From the NCBI RefSeq assembly GCF_900101885.1, contig NZ_FNAN01000019.1, positions 1-64,000 of the forward strand: DNA of 64,000 nt, in the 5' to 3' direction. Under the pieces are notes generated by a model. The model made no database searches. It saw only the letters and a list, made by a program, of their open reading frames with translations, and was not told the DNA's origin. Positions within the stretch are counted from its first letter, which is position 1; the number at the start of each line of letters is the position of its first letter. This DNA is from Dyadobacter soli (GTDB lineage Bacteria > Bacteroidota > Bacteroidia > Cytophagales > Spirosomataceae). This document shows positions 23,840 to 32,456 of this stretch, piece by piece. Position numbers and translations under genes: made by a program.

Positions 23840-25153
23840 ATGATCCGATCGATTCTGGAATGGCCTGTCAGAAAGCAGTTAGAGGGTGAAACGAGTATCC
23901 TTAACCGGGCCCGCATCAAAGTACTTTCCTATGCACTTAACCTGAAACTTCTTACCACAACGCTCCTGCTGATTTTTTACAAGTTGGAAAATTACGACGT
24001 GCAGGCGGTCAGGGCAGCGGTTTTGCTGGGCATTATCATTATATATTACCTTGCTGTTTCGATTGGTTTTCAATGGCGGAAAGCGGTTCACGCGGCCATG
24101 GCTATTTTTATGGCCATCATTTGGAGCAATCTGTATTTTTTCCAGAAGGGCTTCGACCTTGTGACATTGCAATACCTTGTGGTAGTGAGTGTTGCGGCGT
24201 TCTACGGCCTCGGCAACCGATGGGGCGTGATCTATTCGACGTTCGCGGTGGTACCGTTCATTGCGTATGTACTGGCGGGTCATCATCTCTCGGGCTACAT
24301 ATCCTGGGGGCCGCAGGGCTCGGGAAGGATTACGATCGCAATCCAGCTGTTTCAGAATTTCACACTGATCGTGCTGATCAATTATTTCTTTTTCAGCTCG
24401 TTTTACGACACGATCAACGACCTCGACGCCAAGACGGTGGAGCTGCGGTCGAGCCTGCAATACCTCGAAGATTCCCGGTATAAACTCGAAAAGGAATACA
24501 CGCACCAGAAACACCTGATCGCGAGCATTTCGCATGATATCAAAAGTCCGCTGCGTTTCCTGATGACGACCACCGGGCGTCTGGCACGTAACCACCCCGA
24601 CCTGTCGACGGTGCGGGCCATCAGCCAGTCGAGCTACCGGCTTTACCATTTTATGAAAAACCTGCTGGAATATACCGAGTTCCGTTACAAGAACTCCGAC
24701 GTCCAGTTCAGCTACCTCGACCTGAATGAAATGGTGGAGCAGAAGTTTGCCATTTTTACCCAGGACGCGGAAGTGAACGCGAACCGGTTTGTGAATAGCG
24801 TCGCGCCGGGAGTGATCATCAAGAATAACGCACAGCTGGTCAGCATTGTCCTGCATAACCTCATCGACAATGCCAACAAAGCTACCAACAGCGGGACGAT
24901 CAGCGTTACCCACCAGGATTTCCGGGAAGAGCTGCACCTGATCGTCAACGATACCGGACCCGGTATGGAAAGCACCGTTAGCGACTGGATCAACAGCGAG
25001 GCGAGGCAGCTTCCCCAGAGCGGAAGTGCTTCCCAGAACTTCGGAATGGGGTTATTGATCGTCAAGGAAATCAGCTCGCTCATACGCGCCCGCCTGCTCG
25101 TGAGGCCCAACGAGCCCATCGGAACTTCCGTTCACATTATATTTTCAAAATAA
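23840..25153 (+). CDS. Membrane sensor histidine kinase
   Basis: The protein of 437 residues has about six membrane helices in the first 200 residues (start MIRSILEWPVRKQLEGETS), then a coiled-coil (LDAKTVELRSSLQYLEDSRYKLEKEYTHQ), the phosphoacceptor block SISHDIKSPLRF with H232, and the ATPase domain with N box NLIDNANKA, G1 VNDTGPGM and G2 FGMGLLIVKEI. It autophosphorylates and should pass phosphate to the response regulator 84 bases downstream. The start was chosen after the -7 element at 23775; the frame is open from 23672, but the extra 56 residues lie ahead of that promoter and look unlike a normal N-terminus. The signal sensed by the membrane part is unknown. Confidence 0.88.
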   Translation: MIRSILEWPVRKQLEGETSILNRARIKVLSYALNLKLLTTTLLLIFYKLENYDVQAVRAAVLLGIIIIYYLAVSIGFQWRKAVHAAMAIFMAIIWSNLYFFQKGFDLVTLQYLVVVSVAAFYGLGNRWGVIYSTFAVVPFIAYVLAGHHLSGYISWGPQGSGRITIAIQLFQNFTLIVLINYFFFSSFYDTINDLDAKTVELRSSLQYLEDSRYKLEKEYTHQKHLIASISHDIKSPLRFLMTTTGRLARNHPDLSTVRAISQSSYRLYHFMKNLLEYTEFRYKNSDVQFSYLDLNEMVEQKFAIFTQDAEVNANRFVNSVAPGVIIKNNAQLVSIVLHNLIDNANKATNSGTISVTHQDFREELHLIVNDTGPGMESTVSDWINSEARQLPQSGSASQNFGMGLLIVKEISSLIRARLLVRPNEPIGTSVHIIFSK

Positions 25154-25159
25154 ATATGG

Positions 25160-25179
25160 GTGTAGTCAATTTTCTACAC
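25160..25179. promoter_or_regulatory. Inverted repeat between kinase and regulator genes
   Basis: GTGTAG (25160-25165) and CTACAC (25174-25179) form a perfect inverted repeat with an 8-base AT-rich loop, in the short gap ahead of the response regulator at 25237. It could be an operator of that regulator or a weak hairpin; no T tract follows, so it is a poor terminator. Confidence 0.3.
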
Positions 25180-25236
25180 AATATTTCATTTATATTAAAC
25201 TACTTTTAAAACTGATTTGAAGTAACGGTATATTGA

Positions 25237-25887
25237 ATGAAAACAGTTTTGCTGGTAGAAGACCATTCCATTGTGCGAATGGGCGTTAAATTGCTAATAG
25301 AAGATTTTTTACCCTCGGTGACGGTCATCGAGGCTGCAACTTTTAGTGAAACACTCAAACTTCTTCAATCGAGATTCTTCGATCTTGTCATACTGGATAT
25401 CAAAATCCCCGGTGGCGAGGCTTTCAATATGATCGGTAAGATCCGCGACATTCAGAGCAAAGTGAAAATCCTGATTTTCTCGTCGCAGGATGAAGAATTA
25501 TATGCCATCCACTACGTAAAAGCCGGTGCAAACGGCTATTTGCCCAAAGACACTTCGAACGAAGAGCTGGAAAAAGCGATCACATCGGTACTCGCCGGTG
25601 GCACTTATATCAGTAATGTGATCCAGGATCAGCTCGTCAATAATACCCTTCTCGAACGGGAAAGCAAGGAAAGCCCGCTGGAAATCCTCTCCAACCGCGA
25701 GCTGGAAATCATGGACATGCTGCTTACCGGTAAATGGACGAAAGACATCGCGATCGATCTCCATATCAAGGAAAGCACGGTGTCGACCTACAAAGCGCGC
25801 ATCTTCGAGAAACTGGAAGTGACCAACATCCTCGAACTGTTCAAGAAGGTGGAAATCTACAAGCGACGCAAAGCCGGGTTTAGTTGA
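25237..25887 (+). CDS. Response regulator with LuxR/NarL-type HTH
   Basis: This 216-residue protein has a receiver domain (VLLVEDHSIVRMG acidic pocket, phospho-acceptor D54 in VILDIKIP, Lys in GYLPKDTSNEE) and a C-terminal GerE/LuxR-type helix-turn-helix (LSNRELEIMDMLLTGKWTKDIAIDLHIKESTVSTYKARIFEKL). It is the expected partner of the kinase encoded directly upstream. When phosphorylated it should bind DNA as a dimer; targets are not known. The 25888-26336 stretch after it holds only a possible small ORF. Confidence 0.93.
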   Translation: MKTVLLVEDHSIVRMGVKLLIEDFLPSVTVIEAATFSETLKLLQSRFFDLVILDIKIPGGEAFNMIGKIRDIQSKVKILIFSSQDEELYAIHYVKAGANGYLPKDTSNEELEKAITSVLAGGTYISNVIQDQLVNNTLLERESKESPLEILSNRELEIMDMLLTGKWTKDIAIDLHIKESTVSTYKARIFEKLEVTNILELFKKVEIYKRRKAGFS

Positions 25888-26074
25888 AAAATCATTCGAT
25901 TGAAGTTGTACTATAATTGCGTAGAATTGCTACTAAATGCCGTCGATATATTAGTAAACTTCAAATAAAGTCAGACTACTTCACATTTCATTTCTGATAT
26001 CTATTTTTACTTGCGGAATTGTAGCAGCGATGCCGCGTTCCGTTAGACCTCTATCATAAAAGTTATTATCAAGA

Positions 26075-26200
26075 ATGGAAAGATCGGTAAAACTTTCAAA
26101 ATCAGCTGAATTGCCGTTTCTGTGTGGTGTGATGATTACAATCACCGCGGGCGCGGCATTGTGGAGTTCTCTTATTTATGGCATTTCCTTGCTTTTCTGA
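26075..26200 (+). CDS. Possible 41-residue membrane peptide
   Basis: An ORF starts at ATG 26075 and ends at 26200 and encodes a 41-residue peptide with a polar N-terminus (MERSVKLSKSAELPF) and one hydrophobic segment (LCGVMITITAGAALWSSLIYG). Such single-helix peptides are often missed in annotation. Support is limited to the pattern; no promoter is clear, and the flanking 25888-26074 and 26201-26336 show nothing else. Confidence 0.3.
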   Translation: MERSVKLSKSAELPFLCGVMITITAGAALWSSLIYGISLLF

Positions 26201-26336
26201 AACAGGTAACCCGCTTGTTAAATAAAGTTAAAGTCTCATTATCAGGGGCTTTTGTTAACTTTTTTTAAGATGACGGGTGCCCGTTGCGGTGTCGTGTTGA
26301 ATAGTTTTGGTGCTTCATCCAAAACACCTTCAAAAC

Positions 26337-29309
26337 ATGATATCCTTCAAGAAATGGAACGATCTGGCAGGGTGGGCCGTATTGGCCGCCAGCCTGATTA
26401 CCTACGTCCTCACCATGGAGCGGACCGCCAGCTTCTGGGATTGCGGGGAGTTTATTGCCTGTGCATTCAAATTGCAGGTACCGCACCCGCCGGGCGCACC
26501 GCTTTTCCTGCTTATCGGGCGGCTTTTCGCATTACTCGCCCTCGGCGACCTCCTGAAAGTGGCCTATTGGGTCAACATGGTTTCTGTGCTGAGCAGCGCA
26601 TTCACCATTTATTTCCTATTCAAAACGATCAGCCTGCTCGGATGGAAGCTGGTAGGCAAAAAGCCGGAGGAGGGTAATGGTACGGATGTATTGCTCGTGA
26701 CCGGCGCCGCGGTCGTGGGTGCGCTCGCGTACGCGTGGTCCGATTCGTTCTGGTTTTCGGCTGTGGAGGCTGAGGTGTACGGATTGTCGTCGTTTTTTAC
26801 GGCCATTGTGATTTGGGCGGTATTTAAATGGGAGGCCATTGACGATCCCGCTGCGGGCAACCGCTGGCTGATACTTACTGCCTACCTGGTAGGTCTGTCT
26901 ATCGGTGTTCACCTCCTGAACCTCGTTACGATACCGGCATTGGCGCTGGTATATTATTTCAAAAAATACCCGAAACCTGGCTTTCTCGGCGCATCGATCG
27001 CCTTTCTGACAGGGCTTTTGATTCTCGGGATCATCAATGCCGGCATTATCCCTGGTTTGCCGGAACTCGCGGGGAAATTCGAGATATTCTTCGTGAACTC
27101 GCTGGGACTGCCTTACAACACGGGTATTGCATTCTTCACGGTCCTCTTTCTGGGCGGGCTGGTTTGGGGGATCCGGTATTCGCATCGGACCAACCGGGCG
27201 TTGCTTAATACCGGTCTGCTTTCGCTTGCGTTTATCCTTATAGGTTACGCTTCCTACGCGCTGGTGCTCGTGCGGTCGGGCTACAATACGCCTATCAATG
27301 AGAACAATCCCAGCGATGTCCTGCGGTTTGTGTATTATCTCAAAAGAGAACAATATGAGAGCCGTCCCCTGCTTTACGGCCCGTCTTTTGTATCCAGGCC
27401 CGTTAGTCAAAAGCGCGGCGCGCCGATATATGCCAAAAAGGATGGAAAATACGTGCTGATCGACTACAAACCGATATATGAATACGAACCGGGTAGTAAT
27501 ATGCTGTTGCCGAGGATGTACAGTTCGCAGCCCGGGCATCCGCAGCTTTACCAGCAAATGACCGGCGTGGCGCAGGGCCAGAAGCCCACCTTGAAGCACA
27601 ACCTGACCTACCTGTTCTCCCATCAGCTCGGGCATATGTACTGGCGCTATTTCCTTTGGAATTTTGTCGGGCGGGAGAGCGACCGGGAGGGGGCGGGCAT
27701 ACTGCTTCCGTGGCAGACGAGCCAGTCGTTCCCGAAGAGCATCAGCCATAACCGCGGGCACAACAACTTTCTCATGCTGCCGTTCCTGCTAGGTATAGCT
27801 GGGATTATTTATATGTACTACTACCGGCGGAGAGACCTGCTCATTCTGGGTTTCCTGTTTGTATTAACGGGCGTCGCGCTGGTGATTTACCTCAATTCGC
27901 CGCCCACCGAACCGCGAGAGCGCGACTACATTTACGTGGGGTCCTTCTATATTTTTTCTATCTGGATCGGATTCGGCGTCATGGCGACGGCGAAATTTCT
28001 TGAAAAAGTTATTCAAAAACCTGCATTGCGTGCTGGAATCGCCGGCCTGGCCTGCTTTTCGGTGCCCGCGATCATGGTGGCCAAAGGCTGGGACAACCAC
28101 GACAGGGCCGACCGCTACCACTCGGTGGATTTCGCACGCAACCTGCTCGCGTCCTGTGCGCCTAATGCAATCCTGTTCACAGGTGGTGATAACGACACTT
28201 TCCCGCTCTGGTATGTACAGGAGGTAGAGGGCTTCCGTACCGACGTGCGGGTGTGCGTGCAAACATTCCTCGGTGCGGATTGGTATATCCAGCAATTAAA
28301 AAGGAAGATTAACCAGTCGGAGGCATTGCCGCTGTCGCTCGATTCGAATAATTATCAATTGGGCAAAAACGAATACCTGCCGTTTTACGAAATACCGTCG
28401 GTAAAAGGCGGCATTAACCTGAAAGAATACCTCGAACTGATCCATCAGGACAATAAGGCCATTCAGGTACCGCTCACGAGCGGCGATCTGACTTCCATAC
28501 TGCCGTCGGCAACGCTGTTCCTGCCCGTGGATACGCGCGAGGTGAAGAAGATGAACATCGTCAAAAGCGAGCTGACGCCTTACCTGAGCGATTCGATGAG
28601 CTGGAAAATAGGCGAAACCGACCTGCTGAAAGGTGATCTGGTGATGCTGGACATTATTTCGAGCAACAACTGGAAGCGGCCGGTGTATTTTTCGTCGACC
28701 ATGGGTTCTTCGCACAACCTGGGCTTGCAGGAATATCTTCAACTCGAAGGTTACGCCTACCGCCTGCTGCCCGTGCGGGTGCCGGGCGCGTCGGATGGTT
28801 ACGTCAATTCGGACATCATGTACGACAATATGATGAACAAAATGCAATGGCGGGAAATGAACAACCCAAATGTGTATTATGACGATACCTACCTCGGCTC
28901 GCCGGTGGTTTCGGCCCGGCTTTCTTTCCTGCGCCTCGCCCAGCAGCTGATCGCCGAGAACAGGATTGATAAAGCCCGGAAAGTGGTCGATAAGGCGATG
29001 GCGGTAATGCCGGACGATACCATTCCGTACGACCAGATTTCCGCGGGGTTCATCGGCACATTGTTTGATGTAGGCGAAAACAAAAAGGCGCTCGATTCCG
29101 CGCGTACAATGGCTATCCGTTCGGACGAAAATCTCTCTTGGATCAAGGACAAGGAAGGAGCGAGGAATCGGCGCGATGTGAACACCGACCTTTTTATCCT
29201 GCAAAATATCGTCCGGGAATGCCGCCGCGCGAAGCAGGACAAGGAAGCCGACCGTTTCGAAGCGATCTTCAAGAAACACCTGCTCGCATTCAATATGTAC
29301 GGGGGATAG
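26337..29309 (+). CDS. DUF2723 (GT117) polytopic membrane protein
   Basis: The protein of 990 residues starts at ATG 26337 (MISFKKWNDLAGWAVLAASLITY); the frame is open to 26307 but the extra stretch is not hydrophobic. The N-terminal FWDCGEFIACAFKLQVPHPPGAPLFLLIGRLF block is the hallmark of DUF2723, whose acidic Asp-Glu loop resembles that of membrane-bound GT-C glycosyltransferases; the human member TMEM260 is an O-mannosyltransferase. About eleven helices are followed by a large soluble part from about residue 590. A protein O-glycosyltransferase using a lipid-linked sugar is likely; the sugar is unknown. It is followed after 71 bases by a GH13 enzyme gene. Confidence 0.87.
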   Translation: MISFKKWNDLAGWAVLAASLITYVLTMERTASFWDCGEFIACAFKLQVPHPPGAPLFLLIGRLFALLALGDLLKVAYWVNMVSVLSSAFTIYFLFKTISLLGWKLVGKKPEEGNGTDVLLVTGAAVVGALAYAWSDSFWFSAVEAEVYGLSSFFTAIVIWAVFKWEAIDDPAAGNRWLILTAYLVGLSIGVHLLNLVTIPALALVYYFKKYPKPGFLGASIAFLTGLLILGIINAGIIPGLPELAGKFEIFFVNSLGLPYNTGIAFFTVLFLGGLVWGIRYSHRTNRALLNTGLLSLAFILIGYASYALVLVRSGYNTPINENNPSDVLRFVYYLKREQYESRPLLYGPSFVSRPVSQKRGAPIYAKKDGKYVLIDYKPIYEYEPGSNMLLPRMYSSQPGHPQLYQQMTGVAQGQKPTLKHNLTYLFSHQLGHMYWRYFLWNFVGRESDREGAGILLPWQTSQSFPKSISHNRGHNNFLMLPFLLGIAGIIYMYYYRRRDLLILGFLFVLTGVALVIYLNSPPTEPRERDYIYVGSFYIFSIWIGFGVMATAKFLEKVIQKPALRAGIAGLACFSVPAIMVAKGWDNHDRADRYHSVDFARNLLASCAPNAILFTGGDNDTFPLWYVQEVEGFRTDVRVCVQTFLGADWYIQQLKRKINQSEALPLSLDSNNYQLGKNEYLPFYEIPSVKGGINLKEYLELIHQDNKAIQVPLTSGDLTSILPSATLFLPVDTREVKKMNIVKSELTPYLSDSMSWKIGETDLLKGDLVMLDIISSNNWKRPVYFSSTMGSSHNLGLQEYLQLEGYAYRLLPVRVPGASDGYVNSDIMYDNMMNKMQWREMNNPNVYYDDTYLGSPVVSARLSFLRLAQQLIAENRIDKARKVVDKAMAVMPDDTIPYDQISAGFIGTLFDVGENKKALDSARTMAIRSDENLSWIKDKEGARNRRDVNTDLFILQNIVRECRRAKQDKEADRFEAIFKKHLLAFNMYGG

Positions 29310-29380
29310 GGACTTTGGGCAAGAACCCCACGGTTGGCATTGCTTTTGTTAAGATCAAGAGCATTATCAACCTGGGGAAT

Positions 29381-31009
29381 ATGCTGGAAGAACTTTGGTA
29401 TAAGAATGCCGTCATTTACAGCCTCGATTTAGAGACTTTCATGGACGGTAACAATGATGGTACGGGCGATTTCGAAGGGCTTTGCAACCGGCTCGACTAT
29501 TTGCACGCATTGGGATTGGACACGATCTGGCTGGCGCCATTTCAGCCGACCCCGAATCGTGATAATGGCTATGATATCAGTGATTTTTACGGCGTCGACC
29601 CGCGGCATGGTTCCAGCGGCGATTTTGTGGATTTCATTCATAAAGCGCGCAAACTGGGCATTAAAGTAATCATCGATCTCGTCGTGAACCACACTTCCGA
29701 CGAGCATCGATGGTTCAAAGAGTCAAGAAGTTCCAAAGACGATCCCAAAAGAGACTGGTACGTCTGGTCCGACAAGCGACCGAAGGGATGGAACAAGGGA
29801 ATGGTTTTCCCGGGCGTGCAAAAGGCGACCTGGACCCGCGACAAGCAATCCGGCGCCTATTACTTTCACCGTTTTTATGAATTTCAGCCCGATCTGAACA
29901 CCGATAATCCCGAGGTAAGGGCGGAAATCAACCGCATTATGGGTTACTGGCTGGAACTGGGTATAGCAGGCTTTCGCGTGGATGCCGTGCCGTTTATCCT
30001 CGAATCTCCCGCGCCCGACGGGAAGCAGTCTCCCCTTCATTTTGAATACCTCAAAGAAATGCGGCGGTTCCTGCAATGGCGGCGGGGGGATGCCGTGTTG
30101 CTGGGCGAAGCCAATGTACTTCCCGACGAAAGCAAGCAGTATTTCGGCGACGAAGGGGACGGCATTCACCTGATGTTTAATTTTTTTGTAAACCAATATA
30201 CCTTCTACGCGCTCGCGACTGCCGACACGCGCCCTCTCATACGTGCGCTCGAAGCCACGCGCGAAAAATCGCCGGGTAGCCAATGGGCCTTTTTTCTCCG
30301 TAATCATGACGAACTGGACCTGGGCAGGCTCACCCCCGAGGAGCGGCAGGTCGTTTTTGACCGATTCGGGCCGGAAAAGCATATGCAACTCTACGATCGC
30401 GGTATCCGGCGACGGCTCTCACCCATGCTCGGCAACCGGCAGCAAACCGAGCTCGCTTACAGCCTGATGTTCTCGTTTCCCGGAACGCCGGTGATCCGTT
30501 ACGGCGACGAAATCGGGATGGGCGATAACCTGGACCTGAAAGAGCGCGACGCTGTGCGTACGCCGATGCAGTGGACGGCCGAAATGCAGGGCGGGTTTTC
30601 AAAGGCTAAGAAACTGATCAATCCCGTGATCGAGGACGGGTACTATGCCTACGAGCACGTCAACGTCGAGCGCCAGCGGCGTGATGCGAACTCGCTGCTG
30701 AACTGGATGACGACGCTCATCCGGCTTCGGAAGGAATGCCCGGAGATCGGCTACGGCGACTGGGAAATCATGGAAACCGGGTATCCGGAAATCCTGGGAA
30801 TGCGGTATTCGTGGAAGAGCCGGGTGTTGATGATCTGGCATAATTTCAGTGAAAAATCACTGGAACTGGTTGTGCCCGAGCGTCAGGCGGGTACCGGGCG
30901 GCTGATCGACCTGATGAACAATATCGAAAGCGTGCTCGATCATAAAGGCAGGCACACGATTACACTGGAAGCTTACGGCTATCGCTGGTTCAGGGCACGG
31001 CTGGAATAG
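29381..31009 (+). CDS. GH13 alpha-glucan enzyme, trehalose-synthase-like
   Basis: This 542-residue enzyme starts at ATG 29381 (MLEELWYKNAVIYSLDLETFMDG). GH13 motifs are complete: DLVVNHTSDEH (region I), GFRVDAVPF with nucleophile D201 (II), GEANVLPDE with acid/base E243 (III), FLRNHDELDL with D310 (IV). LRNHDELDL and the NHTSDEHRWF block are most like trehalose synthase or related alpha-glucosyltransferases, which swap maltose and trehalose. It has no signal peptide, so it is cytosolic. An upstream frame to 29138 overlaps the DUF2723 gene in another frame and was not used. The exact substrate needs an assay. Confidence 0.8.
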   Translation: MLEELWYKNAVIYSLDLETFMDGNNDGTGDFEGLCNRLDYLHALGLDTIWLAPFQPTPNRDNGYDISDFYGVDPRHGSSGDFVDFIHKARKLGIKVIIDLVVNHTSDEHRWFKESRSSKDDPKRDWYVWSDKRPKGWNKGMVFPGVQKATWTRDKQSGAYYFHRFYEFQPDLNTDNPEVRAEINRIMGYWLELGIAGFRVDAVPFILESPAPDGKQSPLHFEYLKEMRRFLQWRRGDAVLLGEANVLPDESKQYFGDEGDGIHLMFNFFVNQYTFYALATADTRPLIRALEATREKSPGSQWAFFLRNHDELDLGRLTPEERQVVFDRFGPEKHMQLYDRGIRRRLSPMLGNRQQTELAYSLMFSFPGTPVIRYGDEIGMGDNLDLKERDAVRTPMQWTAEMQGGFSKAKKLINPVIEDGYYAYEHVNVERQRRDANSLLNWMTTLIRLRKECPEIGYGDWEIMETGYPEILGMRYSWKSRVLMIWHNFSEKSLELVVPERQAGTGRLIDLMNNIESVLDHKGRHTITLEAYGYRWFRARLE

Positions 31010-31120
31010 CAACCCCGTAGTCCGGTCATCCCGGCCGGCTACGATCACGAACCTGGATTTTGTATTCTATTCAAAAACATACTACTTGTCTTATGTTTCA
31101 GCTGCTACCAAACCGAACTT

Positions 31121-32380
31121 ATGAACACTACCGATATTATCCCTCTCACATCCGATCCGACCCCTGAATACTACGAAAAAAAGGCCGCTGCGCTGGCGGA
31201 TTCCTGCCGGTCCGTTGATACGGACTCTGTCAAGCATATTCAAACATATCACCCTGAACCCGAAAGGCTTACGCAGCTTAATCGGCCCGATGCCAATTTC
31301 AGCCTCGACGACGCCCGTGCAGTGGTGGCCAGAGAGCACGGTTTCGTAGACTGGCCGACGTTCCTGCAACACATCGCCGACCTGAATGACCCCGCCTCGC
31401 CGGTTGCGAAATTCGAACAAGCGGTGGACGCCGTCGTGCAGGGAGATCTGCCCCTGTTGAAATCGCTTTTACAGGAAAATCCGGACATCGTATATGAGCG
31501 CTCGTCACGGGCGCACAGGGCTACGCTGCTGCATTACATTGCCGCCAACGGCACCGAGAATTTCAGGCAGGTTACCCCGCCGAATGCGCTTGAAATAGCC
31601 GAGACTTTACTCGCTGCCGGTGCTGTTCCCGACGCCCTGGCGGATACGTACGACACCAAATGGGGCACAACGCTCGAACTGCTCGTATCGAGCTTTCCGC
31701 CAAATCAGGCAGGCGTGCAAACGGCGCTGGCCGAAAAGCTGCTCGATTACGGAGCAGCCATAAACGGCGTCAGAAACAACGGTGGGCCGCTGCTAACGGC
31801 CATTTACTTCCATTATCCCAAAACTGCCGAAGCGCTTGTCGCAAGAGGCGCCAGGGTGGATAATGTAGTTACTGCCGGTGCAATGGGTAAAACCGCGCAG
31901 CTCGCCGGGTACATTAACGACGACGCAAAGCTGAAACCCGAGGCGCCCCTGGTGCATGTGGAATGGCTGAAAATCGCCAACACACCAGAAGCGAATCTGG
32001 CGCTTGCATTTGTGTGGGCTGCCATGCTTAACCGCGCCGAAACCGTTCGTTTCCTGCTCGAAAAAGGCGTAAGCCCGGCTTCCAAAGACCACCGGGACTG
32101 GACCGCATTGCATTGGGCCGGATACTTTGGCCACCCGGAAATCGTGGATTTGCTGCTCGCTCGCAAAGCACCGCTCGAAGCCCGCAACGAATTCGGCGGC
32201 ACCGTACTCGACCAGACGCTCTGGGCCACCGCCCATGAAGGCGCCCGGCCGCATCATCTGGAAGTAGTCCAAAAGCTCGTCGACGCCGGAGCCAAAATCC
32301 ACACCTGGTGGCTGCTGTCCGATCTGCACCCACCATTGCAGGAGAATGTAGCCCGGATTTTGCGGGAAAAAGTGCAGTGA
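31121..32380 (+). CDS. Ankyrin-repeat protein
   Basis: This 419-residue protein has an N-terminal helical part (residues 1-100, with DARAVVAREHGFVDWPTFLQHIAD) and ankyrin-type repeats further on, seen in RATLLHYIAANGTENF...ALEIAETLLAAGA, LLTAIYFHYPKTAEALVARGARV, and DWTALHWAGYFGHPEIVDLLLARKAPLEARNEFGG. Ankyrin proteins bind other proteins; there is no catalytic motif or signal peptide, so a cytosolic partner is expected. It is a single gene facing the DUF4394 gene across a strong bidirectional terminator. Confidence 0.82.
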   Translation: MNTTDIIPLTSDPTPEYYEKKAAALADSCRSVDTDSVKHIQTYHPEPERLTQLNRPDANFSLDDARAVVAREHGFVDWPTFLQHIADLNDPASPVAKFEQAVDAVVQGDLPLLKSLLQENPDIVYERSSRAHRATLLHYIAANGTENFRQVTPPNALEIAETLLAAGAVPDALADTYDTKWGTTLELLVSSFPPNQAGVQTALAEKLLDYGAAINGVRNNGGPLLTAIYFHYPKTAEALVARGARVDNVVTAGAMGKTAQLAGYINDDAKLKPEAPLVHVEWLKIANTPEANLALAFVWAAMLNRAETVRFLLEKGVSPASKDHRDWTALHWAGYFGHPEIVDLLLARKAPLEARNEFGGTVLDQTLWATAHEGARPHHLEVVQKLVDAGAKIHTWWLLSDLHPPLQENVARILREKVQ

Positions 32381-32401
32381 AAGAGGGGAGTTCCTTAAAG
32401 C

Positions 32402-32439
32402 AAAGTCAGCCGCCCGGCAATGCCCGGACGGCTGACTTT
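32402..32439. terminator. Bidirectional terminator between ankyrin and DUF4394 genes
   Basis: An 11-bp perfect stem AAAGTCAGCCG (32402-32412) with CGGCTGACTTT (32429-32439), extended by an inner CCGGC..GCCCGG hairpin, lies in the short gap between the two convergent stops. Its A-rich and T-rich ends suit termination on both strands. Confidence 0.75.
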
Positions 32440-32456
32440 GAAATACCTCAAAAACA

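Noticed and set aside
26616-27761. Minus-strand ORF of 381 residues
   Set aside because: Antisense to the DUF2723 gene; Arg/His/Gln-rich translation with no domain.
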